Source of the DNA: Undibacterium sp. | GTDB taxonomy: Bacteria; Pseudomonadota; Gammaproteobacteria; Burkholderiales; Burkholderiaceae_D | Reading direction: 5' to 3' | Length of the DNA stretch: 64,000 nt | Assembly (NCBI GenBank): GCA_030645915.1 | Contig: JAUSNO010000030.1 | Location: 1 to 64,000 of the forward strand | Part shown: piece after piece, positions 40,951-50,463 of the stretch | Layout: each line of letters begins with the position of its first letter | How positions within the stretch are numbered: the first letter of the stretch is position 1 | Notes under the pieces: model-generated | Told to the model about the DNA's origin: nothing | The model's database searches: none | The model's input: the letters and a program-made list of their open reading frames with translations, nothing else | Position numbers and translations under genes: made by a program

Positions 40951-42635
40951 CTAGACTTAGCATTCGCCCTTATGCATTAAGACAATCCGAGATGTTGCGC
41001 CAGAGCGGCCTGCATCCTGTGCTAGCAAGGCTCTATGCGGCACGTGGCGTGACGGATAGCGGCGAACTCGCCACCGAATTAAGCTCGCTCATCGCGCCCG
41101 CCGGTTTACTGCATATTGAAAAAGCGGCGATATTTTTGGCCGATGCCATCGCACAGAACAAAAAAATGTGCATCGTTGCCGACTATGATTGCGACGGCGC
41201 CACCGCCTGTGCAGTGGGCTTGCGCGGTTTGCGCATGCTGGGCGCGACGGTCGACTATATCGTGCCGAATCGATTTGAATACGGTTACGGTCTCACGCCA
41301 GAAATCGTGGCACTCACCGCCAAAGAAAAATCGCCAGACATAATCGTTACGGTCGATAACGGCATCGCCAGCATAGACGGCGTGGCGGAAGCCAATGCGC
41401 GCGGTATACAGGTGGTGATCACCGACCACCATTTGCCGGCCGACACCCTGCCCAACGCCAGCGTCATCGTCAATCCCAATCAACCGCATTGCGGCTTCCC
41501 GAGCAAAAATCTGGCGGGCGTAGGCGTAATGTTTTATGTCTTGCTGGCCTTGCGTGCCGAGATGCGCAAGCGCGGCATTTTCGATAATCAAACCCAACCA
41601 AAGCTCGACACCTTGCTTGATCTGGTGGCACTGGGCACCGTGGCTGACGTGGTCAAGCTTGATCCGAATAATCGCATCCTCGTCGCGCAAGGGCTCAAGC
41701 GCATGCGCGCTGGCCGTATGCATGCAGGCATTGCGGCGCTGTTTCGCGTTGCAGGGCGCGAACCACGCAACGCCAGCCCCTTCGACCTGGGCTTTGCGGT
41801 CGGGCCTCGCCTGAATGCGGCAGGCCGTCTGGCCGATATGTCGCTGGGCATAGAATGCCTGACTACCGACGATGAAGGCCGCGCCTGGCAGATCGCGCAA
41901 GAACTCAACAGCATCAACGCCGACCGCAAGGACATAGAGCGCGAGATGCAGGATGTGGCGCTCTTGCATCTGGACGATTTCAAGGCAGAAGCGAGCCATA
42001 CCATTGCGGTGTTTGATCCTGGCTGGCATCAGGGCGTGATCGGTATCGTCGCCTCGCGCCTGAAGGATAAATTCTTCCGGCCGACTATCACCTTCGCCCC
42101 AGGAGATGAAGGTTTGATGAAAGGCTCGGGCCGTTCCATCCCCGGATTCCATCTGCGCGATGCGCTTGATCTGGTGTCAAAACATGCACCAACGCTGATC
42201 CAAAAATTCGGCGGCCATGCCATGGCAGCTGGTCTCACCATACGCAGCGAAGATTTTCCGGCGTTCCAGGCCGCATTTGAAGCCGTGGGTAAAAGCTGGC
42301 TCAAGCAAGAACAGTTAGAACGCATCATCGAAACCGACGGCGCCCTGGAAGATGCCTATTTCACGACCGACTTTATCGATCTGATAGGCGGCCAGGTATG
42401 GGGCCAGGGCTTCGCCCCGCCTATTTTCTGCGACGACTTCAAACTGGTGTCGCAACGCATACTCAAGGAACGTCACCTGAAGATGGTGTTGGAGAAAAAC
42501 GGCCTGCGCTACGACGCGATCTGGTTTGGCCATACCGACAGTTTTGGCGATAAAGTGAAGGTGGCTTTTCGCCTCGATGCGAATGAATACAATGGTGTGA
42601 CCAAGGTGCAGTTACTGGTGGAGCATGTGGAGTGA
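40947..42635 (+). CDS. recJ: RecJ single-stranded-DNA 5'-3' exonuclease
   Basis: 562 residues; ATG overlaps the previous stop (ATGA). The DHH-family motifs are all visible: DYDCDGATA (about 80), VDNGIAS, TDHHLPAD, GTVADVV, and GGHAMAAG in the DHHA1 region. RecJ degrades 5' single-stranded ends in recombination and mismatch repair and needs Mg or Mn. The terminator at 42672 follows. Confidence 0.96.
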   Translation: MTRLSIRPYALRQSEMLRQSGLHPVLARLYAARGVTDSGELATELSSLIAPAGLLHIEKAAIFLADAIAQNKKMCIVADYDCDGATACAVGLRGLRMLGATVDYIVPNRFEYGYGLTPEIVALTAKEKSPDIIVTVDNGIASIDGVAEANARGIQVVITDHHLPADTLPNASVIVNPNQPHCGFPSKNLAGVGVMFYVLLALRAEMRKRGIFDNQTQPKLDTLLDLVALGTVADVVKLDPNNRILVAQGLKRMRAGRMHAGIAALFRVAGREPRNASPFDLGFAVGPRLNAAGRLADMSLGIECLTTDDEGRAWQIAQELNSINADRKDIEREMQDVALLHLDDFKAEASHTIAVFDPGWHQGVIGIVASRLKDKFFRPTITFAPGDEGLMKGSGRSIPGFHLRDALDLVSKHAPTLIQKFGGHAMAAGLTIRSEDFPAFQAAFEAVGKSWLKQEQLERIIETDGALEDAYFTTDFIDLIGGQVWGQGFAPPIFCDDFKLVSQRILKERHLKMVLEKNGLRYDAIWFGHTDSFGDKVKVAFRLDANEYNGVTKVQLLVEHVE

Positions 42636-42671
42636 GGTCATTACACCTGACGACAGCGGTAATTCCCGATC

Positions 42672-42703
42672 AATAAAAAAGGAGGCGCACCTCCTTTTTT
42701 ATT
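42672..42703 (+). terminator. Terminator after recJ
   Basis: AATAAAAAAGGAGG (42672-42685) and CCTCCTTTTTTATT (42690-42703) form a perfect 14-bp stem around CGCA, with the T-run in the stem. It abuts the foldback element that starts at 42707. Confidence 0.85.
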
Positions 42704-42706
42704 AAT

Positions 42707-42878
42707 CCGAGAATTTCCATTAGGATTTGAGATGATGACGGATGCATTTTTCGAGGCAGTTTTGGCGTGAATGAGGCGCCCATGGCTAGCCATGGGCAAC
42801 GAAGAATGGCAAAAATGACCGAAAATGCGCCGTCAGCGCTCAAATAGGAGCTTTGCTGCGCCTAATGGAAAATCTCGG
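42707..42878. mobile_element. 172-bp foldback element (MITE-like) with 5-bp direct repeats
   Basis: Terminal arms CCGAGAATTTCCATTAGG (42707-42724) and CCTAATGGAAAATCTCGG (42861-42878) pair at 17 of 18 positions. The inner halves (ATTTGAG to GCC) also align as imperfect inverted repeats, apart from a 15-base extra segment in the right half (42846-42860). The centre, GCCCATGGCTAGCCATGGGC (42778-42797), is a perfect 20-bp palindrome. TTAAT flanks both ends (42702-42706 and 42879-42883) as a direct repeat, consistent with a target-site duplication. No transposase is encoded, so it would be non-autonomous. Confidence 0.75.
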
Positions 42879-42895
42879 TTAATGCTGAGCAAAAT

Positions 42896-44452
42896 TTACT
42901 TCGCCGCCGGATTCCATACTGCCATCATATCTGGAGATCCCTGTGAACGGATTCCATTATCCGAAAGCACAGATTCAGTCTGCTCGAGCATGGCCTTGCG
43001 CGGCAACACCATGGTCTCACCATTGCGCTGATCAAAATGAATCACCACCAGTTCATCTTTAAGATCACGCAGCACGCTCACCAGATGCTTTAGGCTGCGC
43101 ACTTGCGTGCCATTGATCGAATACACCACAGAACCAAAACGATTGCTGTAACCGGTAACCAGTTTATTCGGGAAAAATGGTGAACTGATCACGACTAGCT
43201 CCTCCCGGTTGGCATCGGGCATATCGCCGCGCCGTGTTACCAGAGGGCTGGCATTATAGGCATACGCATTCAATGCCGCAGCATTCCCACTGATGACTGA
43301 CAGGAATTCGCTGGTGGCGCGAGAAAAAACAATGGGACCGTATATGAAATACGATGGATATTCACCTTTTAAATCAGAGATTAACAAGGGACGGCCAGAA
43401 TATACCGGAAGCTGCACATTAAGTGATTTTCCGGCACGAACCACCGTCAGCGGCACTTTCCCGTTCATCGCCAATTGTTGTACCCGATACTGAAAACGCA
43501 CACGCAAATTGCCATTTAGTTTAACCATCCCCTGGTTATCTACCGCCGAATCGCCAATGCGGGTAATGACATCCCATTCTTTCAGAGGAGAAGCCGTGTT
43601 GTTTTGATATGGTCTATGCACGATGGCACCTTCAACCGACTTATCGAGCTTAAGAAATTCGCGCATTGCTGGATTTTCCAATGTCTGCACGACGTCCAGC
43701 ATGACTGGCTTGCCATCATATTTACCATCTGAAATATCGCGCAAAAACAGTTCTATTTCTTCATTGGGAATGATGTAGCCGATATTTTGCGCGTTGAGTG
43801 CAACGGCGAACGCTAGCCCTATCATCTTGTCGCCGGCAATCGCGGGGCCACCGCTGTTTCCGGGATTGATCGCTGCATCAATCTGAATACGCAGGCCCTC
43901 GACCGGGCCGTGGATATTGACGAATTCGATACGCGAGACTATGCCCTTGGTAATGGACAGGGAGTTGCCGCCCGTCGGGTAGCCATAGGCAAATATGGCA
44001 TCCCTTACCATCGGCAAATTGCTGGTACGTGCAACCGGGGCATGGGTATCAAAAAAAGATTCATCATCCAATTTAAGGACAGCAAGATCCATCCCGCGTG
44101 ACATAGCGACCACGGTAGCCGACACCTTGTCGCCGGCTTGTCCGGTTTGCACCTGCACCTGGCTAGCATAGCCAACAACATGGGCATTCGTTAGTATGCG
44201 TTTACCTTCGATCACCACGCCTGAACCGGTAATGTCTTGTGGTGCCGCCTTACCCCACGGTTTGAATGGATCCGGCCCACGCAGTGTAGAGAACACCTTG
44301 ACCACCGAGTTTTCCAAATTGACCGGACTTGGACTGATGCTCTCTGGAGTAACAAGCGCTTTTTCGGAATTTTGTGCATAAATCGTCGCACTGGCCGACA
44401 ACAGAACCAGAGCCTTGAAAACCATTCTCACCATCTGAGGAAATCGATACAT
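42896..44452 (-). CDS. HtrA/Deg-like periplasmic serine protease
   Basis: 518 residues from the ATG at 44452; a TTG two codons upstream is the only alternative, and neither has a good ribosome site. Signal peptide (about 1-26, ending IYAQ). A trypsin-like S1C domain (about 40-240) has the catalytic triad in TNAHVVG (His), DLAVLKLD (Asp) and GNSGGPAI (Ser). The region after it contains a PDZ-like domain and a long C-terminal part with a second, weaker PDZ-like area, more like plant Deg9-type proteins than DegP. It probably degrades or senses damaged proteins in the periplasm. It stands alone between recJ and ygiQ. Confidence 0.88.
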   Translation of the reverse strand: MYRFPQMVRMVFKALVLLSASATIYAQNSEKALVTPESISPSPVNLENSVVKVFSTLRGPDPFKPWGKAAPQDITGSGVVIEGKRILTNAHVVGYASQVQVQTGQAGDKVSATVVAMSRGMDLAVLKLDDESFFDTHAPVARTSNLPMVRDAIFAYGYPTGGNSLSITKGIVSRIEFVNIHGPVEGLRIQIDAAINPGNSGGPAIAGDKMIGLAFAVALNAQNIGYIIPNEEIELFLRDISDGKYDGKPVMLDVVQTLENPAMREFLKLDKSVEGAIVHRPYQNNTASPLKEWDVITRIGDSAVDNQGMVKLNGNLRVRFQYRVQQLAMNGKVPLTVVRAGKSLNVQLPVYSGRPLLISDLKGEYPSYFIYGPIVFSRATSEFLSVISGNAAALNAYAYNASPLVTRRGDMPDANREELVVISSPFFPNKLVTGYSNRFGSVVYSINGTQVRSLKHLVSVLRDLKDELVVIHFDQRNGETMVLPRKAMLEQTESVLSDNGIRSQGSPDMMAVWNPAAK

Positions 44453-44614
44453 ATTCAATTGTCTTTGAGAAAATTAGGAGAGTGAATTATATATTGTTCA
44501 ACAACATAATCAAAAAAGCATTTGTCAGCATTTTAAAAAAATGATATCCGGATAATATCCCTTAATATCAATGCCTTAGAACGTAAGTCGTCCATTTCAG
44601 GTAGAATCGCGCCC

Positions 44615-46924
44615 ATGAATCCTACACCGCAAAACCTGTTCTCGTTTCCCCGCTATCGCCCTGAAGTAGGTGGCAGCAATGCCGCGCCCTTCCTACCTAT
44701 GTCTCGCTTAGAGATGGATGCACTTGGGTGGGATAGTTGTGACGTCATTTTGATTACTGGCGATGCCTATATCGATCACCCCAGTTTTGGCATGGCTTTG
44801 GTGGGACGTCTACTTGAGCAACAGGGTTTCAGAGTCGGGATTATCAGCCAGCCTGACTGGCATTCTGCGGAGGCTTTCCGCGCTTTGGGGCGCCCCAATC
44901 TATATTTTGGCATCACTGCCGGCAATATGGATTCGATGGTGAATCGCTATACCGCTGACCGCAAGATCCGTTCTGATGATGCCTACACGCCAGATGGCGA
45001 ACCGGGCAAGCGACCAGATCGCGCGGTGGTCGTGTATGCACAGCGCGCGCGCGAAGCCTTCCCAGATACGGCAGTCGTGATCGGCAGTATCGAAGCAAGT
45101 TTGAGACGTATTGCCCATTACGATTATTGGTCAGATAAAGTGAAGCGATCGGTATTGCCGGATTCAAAAGCCGACATTCTCCTTTTTGGCAATGCCGAAC
45201 GGGCGCTGGTCGACCTGACGCACAGACTGGCTGCAGGTGAGCCAATCAAGTCGATCCGCGATTTACGTGGCACTGCATTCATGACGCCACCGAATTGGTT
45301 GCCCGATGCAGACTGGGCAGAAATCAATTCGATCAAAATCGATACGCCAGGCAAAGTGGAAGAGCGCACCAATCCCTATCAAATGATTCCGGAAAAAGAC
45401 GCCAAATGCGCCACGGGTGACAGTGATGGCAAAAGCGCGGGTGAAGCTGCCCCAGTTCCGGACGTGGTGAAGCAGCAAGCTGTCCGCATTATGAGTCGCG
45501 AGGAACGGCAGGCTATGCTGCGCGACAAGCACAACAAGACCGTGATTCGCCTGCCCTCTTTTGAAGCGATCAAAGATGATCTGGTGATGTATGCACATGC
45601 ATCAAGAGTATTTCATCTGGAAGCCAATCCGGGCAATGCCAAGGCATTGTCACAGGCGCATGGTGAACGCGATGTGTGGATTAATCCACCACCGCTGCCA
45701 TTGGTCATGGATGAAATGGATGGCGTGTATGACCGCGAATATGCACGTTCGCCCCACCCTAGCTATGGCAAGGCGCGCATCCCCGCCTGGGAGATGATCC
45801 GTTTCTCGATCAACATCATGCGTGGTTGTTTTGGTGGCTGTACTTTTTGCTCTATCACTGAGCATGAAGGGCGAATTATTCAAAGCCGCTCCGAGCCATC
45901 TATCTTGCGCGAGATTGAAGAGATTCGTGACAAGACCAAGGGCTTTACCGGCACCATTTCTGATCTTGGAGGACCGACTGCAAATATGTATCGACTGGCG
46001 TGCAAAGACAAGAAAATTGAAGAATCTTGCCGTCGTTTATCTTGCGTATATCCATCCATTTGCAGCAATTTGGGTACCGACCATAGCAAGCTGATCAACT
46101 TATACCGCAAGGCGCGCGCTATTCCAGGGGTAAAGAAAATACTGATCAGTTCAGGCTTGCGTTATGACCTCGCGGTACGTTCTCCGGAATACGTAAAAGA
46201 GCTTGTCACACATCACGTCGGTGGCCTGTTGAAAATTGCCCCGGAACATACAGAATCAGGCACTTTATCGAAGATGATGAAGCCTGGCATCGGTGCTTAT
46301 GATGAGTTCAAAGCGATGTTTCACAAGTACTCGAAAGAAGCTGGTAAAGAACAATATTTGATCCCCTATTTTATTGCGGCGCATCCTGGCACCACAGATG
46401 AAGACATGGTCAATCTGGCCTTGTGGTTAAAGAAAAATGACTTTAAATTGGATCAGGTGCAAACCTTTATGCCTACGCCTATGGCACTGGCAACCACCAT
46501 GTATCACACGCGGAAAAACCCCTTGAAAAAGGTGACACAAGATTCCGAAATAGTGGAAACGGCCCGATCTGGAAAAATTCGAAAATTTCACAAAGCACTG
46601 CTGCGGTATCACGCACCGGAAAACTGGGAGTTGGTACGAGAAGGTTTATTGCGCATGGGAAGATCCGACCTCATCGGCAGTAGCGAAAAACATCTTATTT
46701 CGTCGCGCGCACCTGTGATACCCATGGTGGCTAGCAATGGTATAAAAACCGGACGAGCAGCAAGCGATAGTACGCGTAGCGTTGCCCCTAAAATGAATAC
46801 TTATGGCAATAGGCCTGTCTCCAACAATAAGCCAGGCTCGGTCAATGTGGCGCCCGCCCGGCCTGGTCTGGCCTTCCGGTCCGCCAAGCCAAAACCTGCG
46901 ACGACGAAATCGGGCCGTAAGTAG
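44615..46924 (+). CDS. ygiQ: YgiQ-family radical SAM protein
   Basis: 769 residues, the usual size. The radical SAM cluster motif is at C405, C409 and C412 ([11 protein letters not shown]). The N-terminus ([13 protein letters not shown], then [33 protein letters not shown]) is the B12-binding-like domain of the UPF0313 family. The ~100-residue C-terminus is rich in Ser, Arg and Pro and appears disordered. The reaction is not known. It is transcribed alone. Confidence 0.93.
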   Translation: MNPTPQNLFSFPRYRPEVGGSNAAPFLPMSRLEMDALGWDSCDVILITGDAYIDHPSFGMALVGRLLEQQGFRVGIISQPDWHSAEAFRALGRPNLYFGITAGNMDSMVNRYTADRKIRSDDAYTPDGEPGKRPDRAVVVYAQRAREAFPDTAVVIGSIEASLRRIAHYDYWSDKVKRSVLPDSKADILLFGNAERALVDLTHRLAAGEPIKSIRDLRGTAFMTPPNWLPDADWAEINSIKIDTPGKVEERTNPYQMIPEKDAKCATGDSDGKSAGEAAPVPDVVKQQAVRIMSREERQAMLRDKHNKTVIRLPSFEAIKDDLVMYAHASRVFHLEANPGNAKALSQAHGERDVWINPPPLPLVMDEMDGVYDREYARSPHPSYGKARIPAWEMIRFSINIMRGCFGGCTFCSITEHEGRIIQSRSEPSILREIEEIRDKTKGFTGTISDLGGPTANMYRLACKDKKIEESCRRLSCVYPSICSNLGTDHSKLINLYRKARAIPGVKKILISSGLRYDLAVRSPEYVKELVTHHVGGLLKIAPEHTESGTLSKMMKPGIGAYDEFKAMFHKYSKEAGKEQYLIPYFIAAHPGTTDEDMVNLALWLKKNDFKLDQVQTFMPTPMALATTMYHTRKNPLKKVTQDSEIVETARSGKIRKFHKALLRYHAPENWELVREGLLRMGRSDLIGSSEKHLISSRAPVIPMVASNGIKTGRAASDSTRSVAPKMNTYGNRPVSNNKPGSVNVAPARPGLAFRSAKPKPATTKSGRK

Positions 46925-47150
46925 GCGTCAACAATATCCGGTTACGCAGTCCGCGTTTCAATCAAAGCCTCTCCCCAATTTCACGCAGATTTGGGCGAGA
47001 GTCGTCTTCTGCTTAAAAGCTTCACGCCATAAAAAGTTAAATAAATGCAATTACTGTAAAAACACGCGCGTGTTTTATGCCTGCGATGTACAATTTCCTG
47101 CGCCTTATTTCATCACGCAATCCCCACCGCAGCACTTCACAGGAGGCTTT

Positions 47151-47441
47151 ATGAAGCACATGAAAACAGTCTTGATTCTGGAACACTCAGAAGAAGTCTT
47201 TGATAAATTGACCTGCGACGTGTGTGGTGCAGAATCCAAATGGGACGAGAACTGGAGCACCAAAGAGCACGAGAAAATCATTACCAAGATACTGCTCGAA
47301 GAAGAAGAGTCATTATCGACTGGCGGCCAGTCCAGGCAAGTTGAGTACCACATATGCCCGTCATGCTTCAAAGAACATCTGGCGAAATGGTTCGAGAGCC
47401 ATCGCAATGGCAAACCGACCGTGACTAGCTCAGTCTGGTGA
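47151..47441 (+). CDS. Small Zn-ribbon-like protein
   Basis: 96 residues; AGGAGG at 47141-47146 fixes the ATG at 47151. The open frame runs far upstream, but overlaps ygiQ and lacks a site. Two CxxC pairs (CDVC and CPSC) about 50 residues apart could hold one zinc. The N-terminal half starts MKHMKTVLILEHSEEV. No family is recognised. It lies between ygiQ and prfB and could have a regulatory or redox role. Confidence 0.7.
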   Translation: MKHMKTVLILEHSEEVFDKLTCDVCGAESKWDENWSTKEHEKIITKILLEEEESLSTGGQSRQVEYHICPSCFKEHLAKWFESHRNGKPTVTSSVW

Positions 47442-47669
47442 CCATCGATTTTCATCGTCTCGTATGATTTGATGCGGATAGGTGCCTCGTCTCGACGTCT
47501 CCCCCGTGTTTATCATTTTCACGTCTCATTTATATCAAAATATCTCAACAACACATAAAAACTGTTGAGATATTGATCATTTCATTGATTTTCGCGTCCT
47601 ATCATTCAAAGTAGCTCGTCTGGCTCGGGTATAATCGAAGGTTGATTATTTAGCCTATAGAAGAACCAT

Positions 47670-48774
47670 ATGGAAGCCGAACGCCTTAATAGCCTGTCCA
47701 ACCTGCTGACCGACCTGACTGGTCGCGAAGCCGAACTTCGGAGGTATCTTTGACTTCGATGTCAAGTCAGAGAAACTAGAACAAGTTAACGCCGAACTCG
47801 AAGATCCCAAAGTCTGGGAAGAGCCGAAGCGCGCCCAGGAGTTGGGCAAAGAGAAAAAATCCCTCGAAGCCATCGTCCATACGCTGACCAAGATCGATGT
47901 CGATCTTAAAGATGCAAACGACCTGTTTACCATGGCGCGTGAAGAGAACGACGAAGACACGTTGGAAGCCATTGAAGTCGATGCCCAGACCTTGAAAGAA
48001 CTGGTCGAAGGCATGGAATTCCGACGCATGTTTAACAATCCGATGGACCCGAACAACTGCTTTATTGACATCCAGGCCGGTGCAGGTGGAACGGAGGCGC
48101 AAGACTGGGCATCAATGCTGTTGCGCCAATATCTGCGCTATTGCGAGCGCAAGGGTTTCAAAGTCGAGATCATGGAACAATCCGACGGTGAGGTCGCAGG
48201 AATCAAGACCGCAACATTAAAAGTTGAAGGCGAATACGCTTATGGCTTTTTACGTACTGAAACGGGTGTACACCGTTTGGTACGTAAGTCACCGTTTGAT
48301 TCAGCCAATGGTCGTCACACCTCCTTCTCAAGCCTGTTCGTCTACCCCGAAGTGGACGAGTCGTTTGAGATCGACATTAATCCGGCCGACGTACGCGTAG
48401 ACACCTACCGCGCATCCGGCGCAGGTGGTCAGCACATCAACAAAACTGATTCTGCTGTTCGCCTGACTCATGGCCCATCCGGCATTGTGGTGCAATGTCA
48501 AAATGATCGCAGCCAGCATCGTAACCGCGCTGAGGCATGGGAAATGTTGAAAGCCAAACTGTTTGAGCTGGAACTGCGCAAGCGCATGAGCGAAAAACAA
48601 AATCTTGAAGATACCAAGACCGATGTCGGCTGGGGTCATCAGATTCGCTCTTACGTTCTTGATCAGTCTCGCATCAAGGACCTGCGGACCAATTTTGAAA
48701 TGGGTAATACCAAGGCAGTGTTGGATGGCGATCTGGACGGTTTCATTGCTGCATCACTAAAGCAAGGCGTGTAA
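47670..48774 (+). CDS. prfB: Peptide chain release factor 2 (programmed +1 frameshift)
   Basis: 367 residues by joining 47670-47750 and 47752-48774. The first 27 codons end at an in-frame TGA (47751-47753), and reading resumes one base later. The rest contains SPF in RKSPFDS, which reads UGA, and GGQ in [13 protein letters not shown], which releases the peptide. RF2 terminates at UGA and UAA and controls its own level through the frameshift: low RF2 makes the ribosome pause at UGA and shift. lysS follows 89 bp later, as in many proteobacteria. Confidence 0.97.
47740..47753 (+). promoter_or_regulatory. prfB +1 frameshift signal
   Basis: GGAGG (47740-47744), TAT, then CTTTGAC: the internal Shine-Dalgarno-like element three bases before the CTT slippery codon and the UGA stop at 47751, the classical arrangement known from E. 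coli prfB. Confidence 0.95.
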
Positions 48775-48863
48775 TCGTGGCATTTACAACTTCAATTCTA
48801 AATGCACACTAGCCGAGTCAAACCGTTCAAGACAAGCTTCAATTAAAATTTTAGAGAATAATC

Positions 48864-50396
48864 ATGTCCGACAATCAAAGTACTGCCGCAGAACTGCCAC
48901 AAGACGAAAACTCCATCATTGCAGAGCGTCGCGCCAAGCTAAACGCCATTCGCGCGCAAGGCATCGCATTTCCCAATGACTTCAGACCTCAGCACAAGGC
49001 AGCAGCCTTGCAAGAGCAATACGGCGCTAACACTCGTGAAGAACTGGAAGCCTTGAACGTGGAAGTGGTGATAGCAGGCCGCATGATGCTTAAGCGTGAA
49101 GCCGGCAAGAAAGCTGCATTCGCAACCTTGCAAGACGCGTCTGGAATGAAAGCCGACGGTCGCATTCAGCTGTATATCACGAGCGACAAAACAGGTGAAG
49201 CAGAGATGGAAGCCTTCCGCCATTACGATTTGGGTGACATCCTCGGCATCGTCGGTACTTTATTCAAGACCAAGACCGATGAATTGACAGTCAAAGTCAC
49301 TACATTGCGTCTGCTAACCAAATCTTTACGTCCGCTGCCGGACAAGTTCCATGGTTTGTCGAATCAGGAAACCAAGTACCGCCAGCGTTATGTTGATCTG
49401 ATCATGAGCGAAGAGACACGCCGCACGTTCAAGGCGCGTACCGCCGCGATGAACTCTATCCGTAGTTTCATGAATAGCCATGAATTTATGGAAGTGGAAA
49501 CACCGATGCTGCACGTTATTCCAGGCGGCGCTGCAGCCAAGCCATTCATCACGCATCACAATGCGCTGGATATGGAAATGTATCTGCGTATTGCGCCAGA
49601 ATTGTATTTAAAGCGCCTTGTCGTCGGTGGTTTTGATCGTGTTTTTGAAGTCAATCGCAACTTCCGCAATGAAGGCGTTTCGCCGCGTCACAATCCAGAA
49701 TTCACGATGATGGAATTCTATGCTGCGTATGTTGACTACAAGTGGTTGATGGATTTTACTGAAGAGGTAATACGCAAAGCAGCAGTTGATGCGCACGGCA
49801 CAGCAGTATTGACTTACCAGGGAAAAGAACTGGATTTATCCAAACCATTCCAGCGCCTGACCATCGTCGGCGCGATCAATAAATATGCACCGAGCTATAC
49901 GCACGAGCAATTACATGATGCCGATTTCATCAAGGCAGAATTGAAAAAATTCGGTGTCAAACCCTTCGCCACATCTGGCCTGGGAGCGCTGCAATTGGCA
50001 CTGTTTGAAGAAACAGCCGAAGCCCAGTTGTGGGAGCCAACCTATATCGTTGACTACCCCGCAGAAGTGTCGCCATTGGCACGAGCATCAGACACCGTTG
50101 CGGGCATCACCGAGCGCTTTGAACTATTCATGACAGGCCGTGAAATAGCAAACGGTTTCTCTGAATTGAATGATTCGGAAGATCAGGCCGCCCGCTTCCA
50201 GGCGCAGGTTGCCGCTAAAGATGCCGGCGATGAAGAAGCCATGTTTTATGATGCGGACTACATCCGTGCACTGGAATATGGTCTGCCACCCACCGGTGGT
50301 TGCGGTATCGGTATCGATCGCTTGATGATGCTCATTACCGACTCGCCGAACATCCGTGACGTCATACTTTTCCCGCATTTGCGCCGCGAAGATTAA
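48864..50396 (+). CDS. lysS: Lysyl-tRNA synthetase, class II
   Basis: 510 residues. It has an N-terminal OB-fold anticodon domain (about 60-175), then the class II core with motif 1 around MEVETPMLH, motif 2 in [20 protein letters not shown], and motif 3 in [12 protein letters not shown]. It charges tRNA-Lys in the cytoplasm. It shares the prfB-lysS order widespread in proteobacteria and ends in a clear terminator at 50403. Confidence 0.97.
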   Translation: MSDNQSTAAELPQDENSIIAERRAKLNAIRAQGIAFPNDFRPQHKAAALQEQYGANTREELEALNVEVVIAGRMMLKREAGKKAAFATLQDASGMKADGRIQLYITSDKTGEAEMEAFRHYDLGDILGIVGTLFKTKTDELTVKVTTLRLLTKSLRPLPDKFHGLSNQETKYRQRYVDLIMSEETRRTFKARTAAMNSIRSFMNSHEFMEVETPMLHVIPGGAAAKPFITHHNALDMEMYLRIAPELYLKRLVVGGFDRVFEVNRNFRNEGVSPRHNPEFTMMEFYAAYVDYKWLMDFTEEVIRKAAVDAHGTAVLTYQGKELDLSKPFQRLTIVGAINKYAPSYTHEQLHDADFIKAELKKFGVKPFATSGLGALQLALFEETAEAQLWEPTYIVDYPAEVSPLARASDTVAGITERFELFMTGREIANGFSELNDSEDQAARFQAQVAAKDAGDEEAMFYDADYIRALEYGLPPTGGCGIGIDRLMMLITDSPNIRDVILFPHLRRED

Positions 50397-50402
50397 ACCC
50401 TC

Positions 50403-50445
50403 AAAACCTCTCACTGAACCTCTTACTAAGTGAGAGGTTTTTTTT
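50403..50445 (+). terminator. Terminator after lysS
   Basis: AAAACCTCTCACT (50403-50415) pairs with AGTGAGAGGTTTT (50429-50441), and the T-run continues to 50445. Confidence 0.92.
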
Positions 50446-50463
50446 ACCCATTTTTTCAAACCC

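Noticed and set aside
41106-42152. Long antisense ORF within recJ
   Set aside because: It is a shadow frame of the confident RecJ gene and shows no family motif.
46803-47150. Upstream extension of the Zn-ribbon-like protein
   Set aside because: It overlaps ygiQ and contains no ribosome site; AGGAGG marks ATG 47151.
47670-47753. prfB as a frameshifted pseudogene
   Set aside because: The stop falls at the classical programmed frameshift signal, and the rest of the gene is intact.
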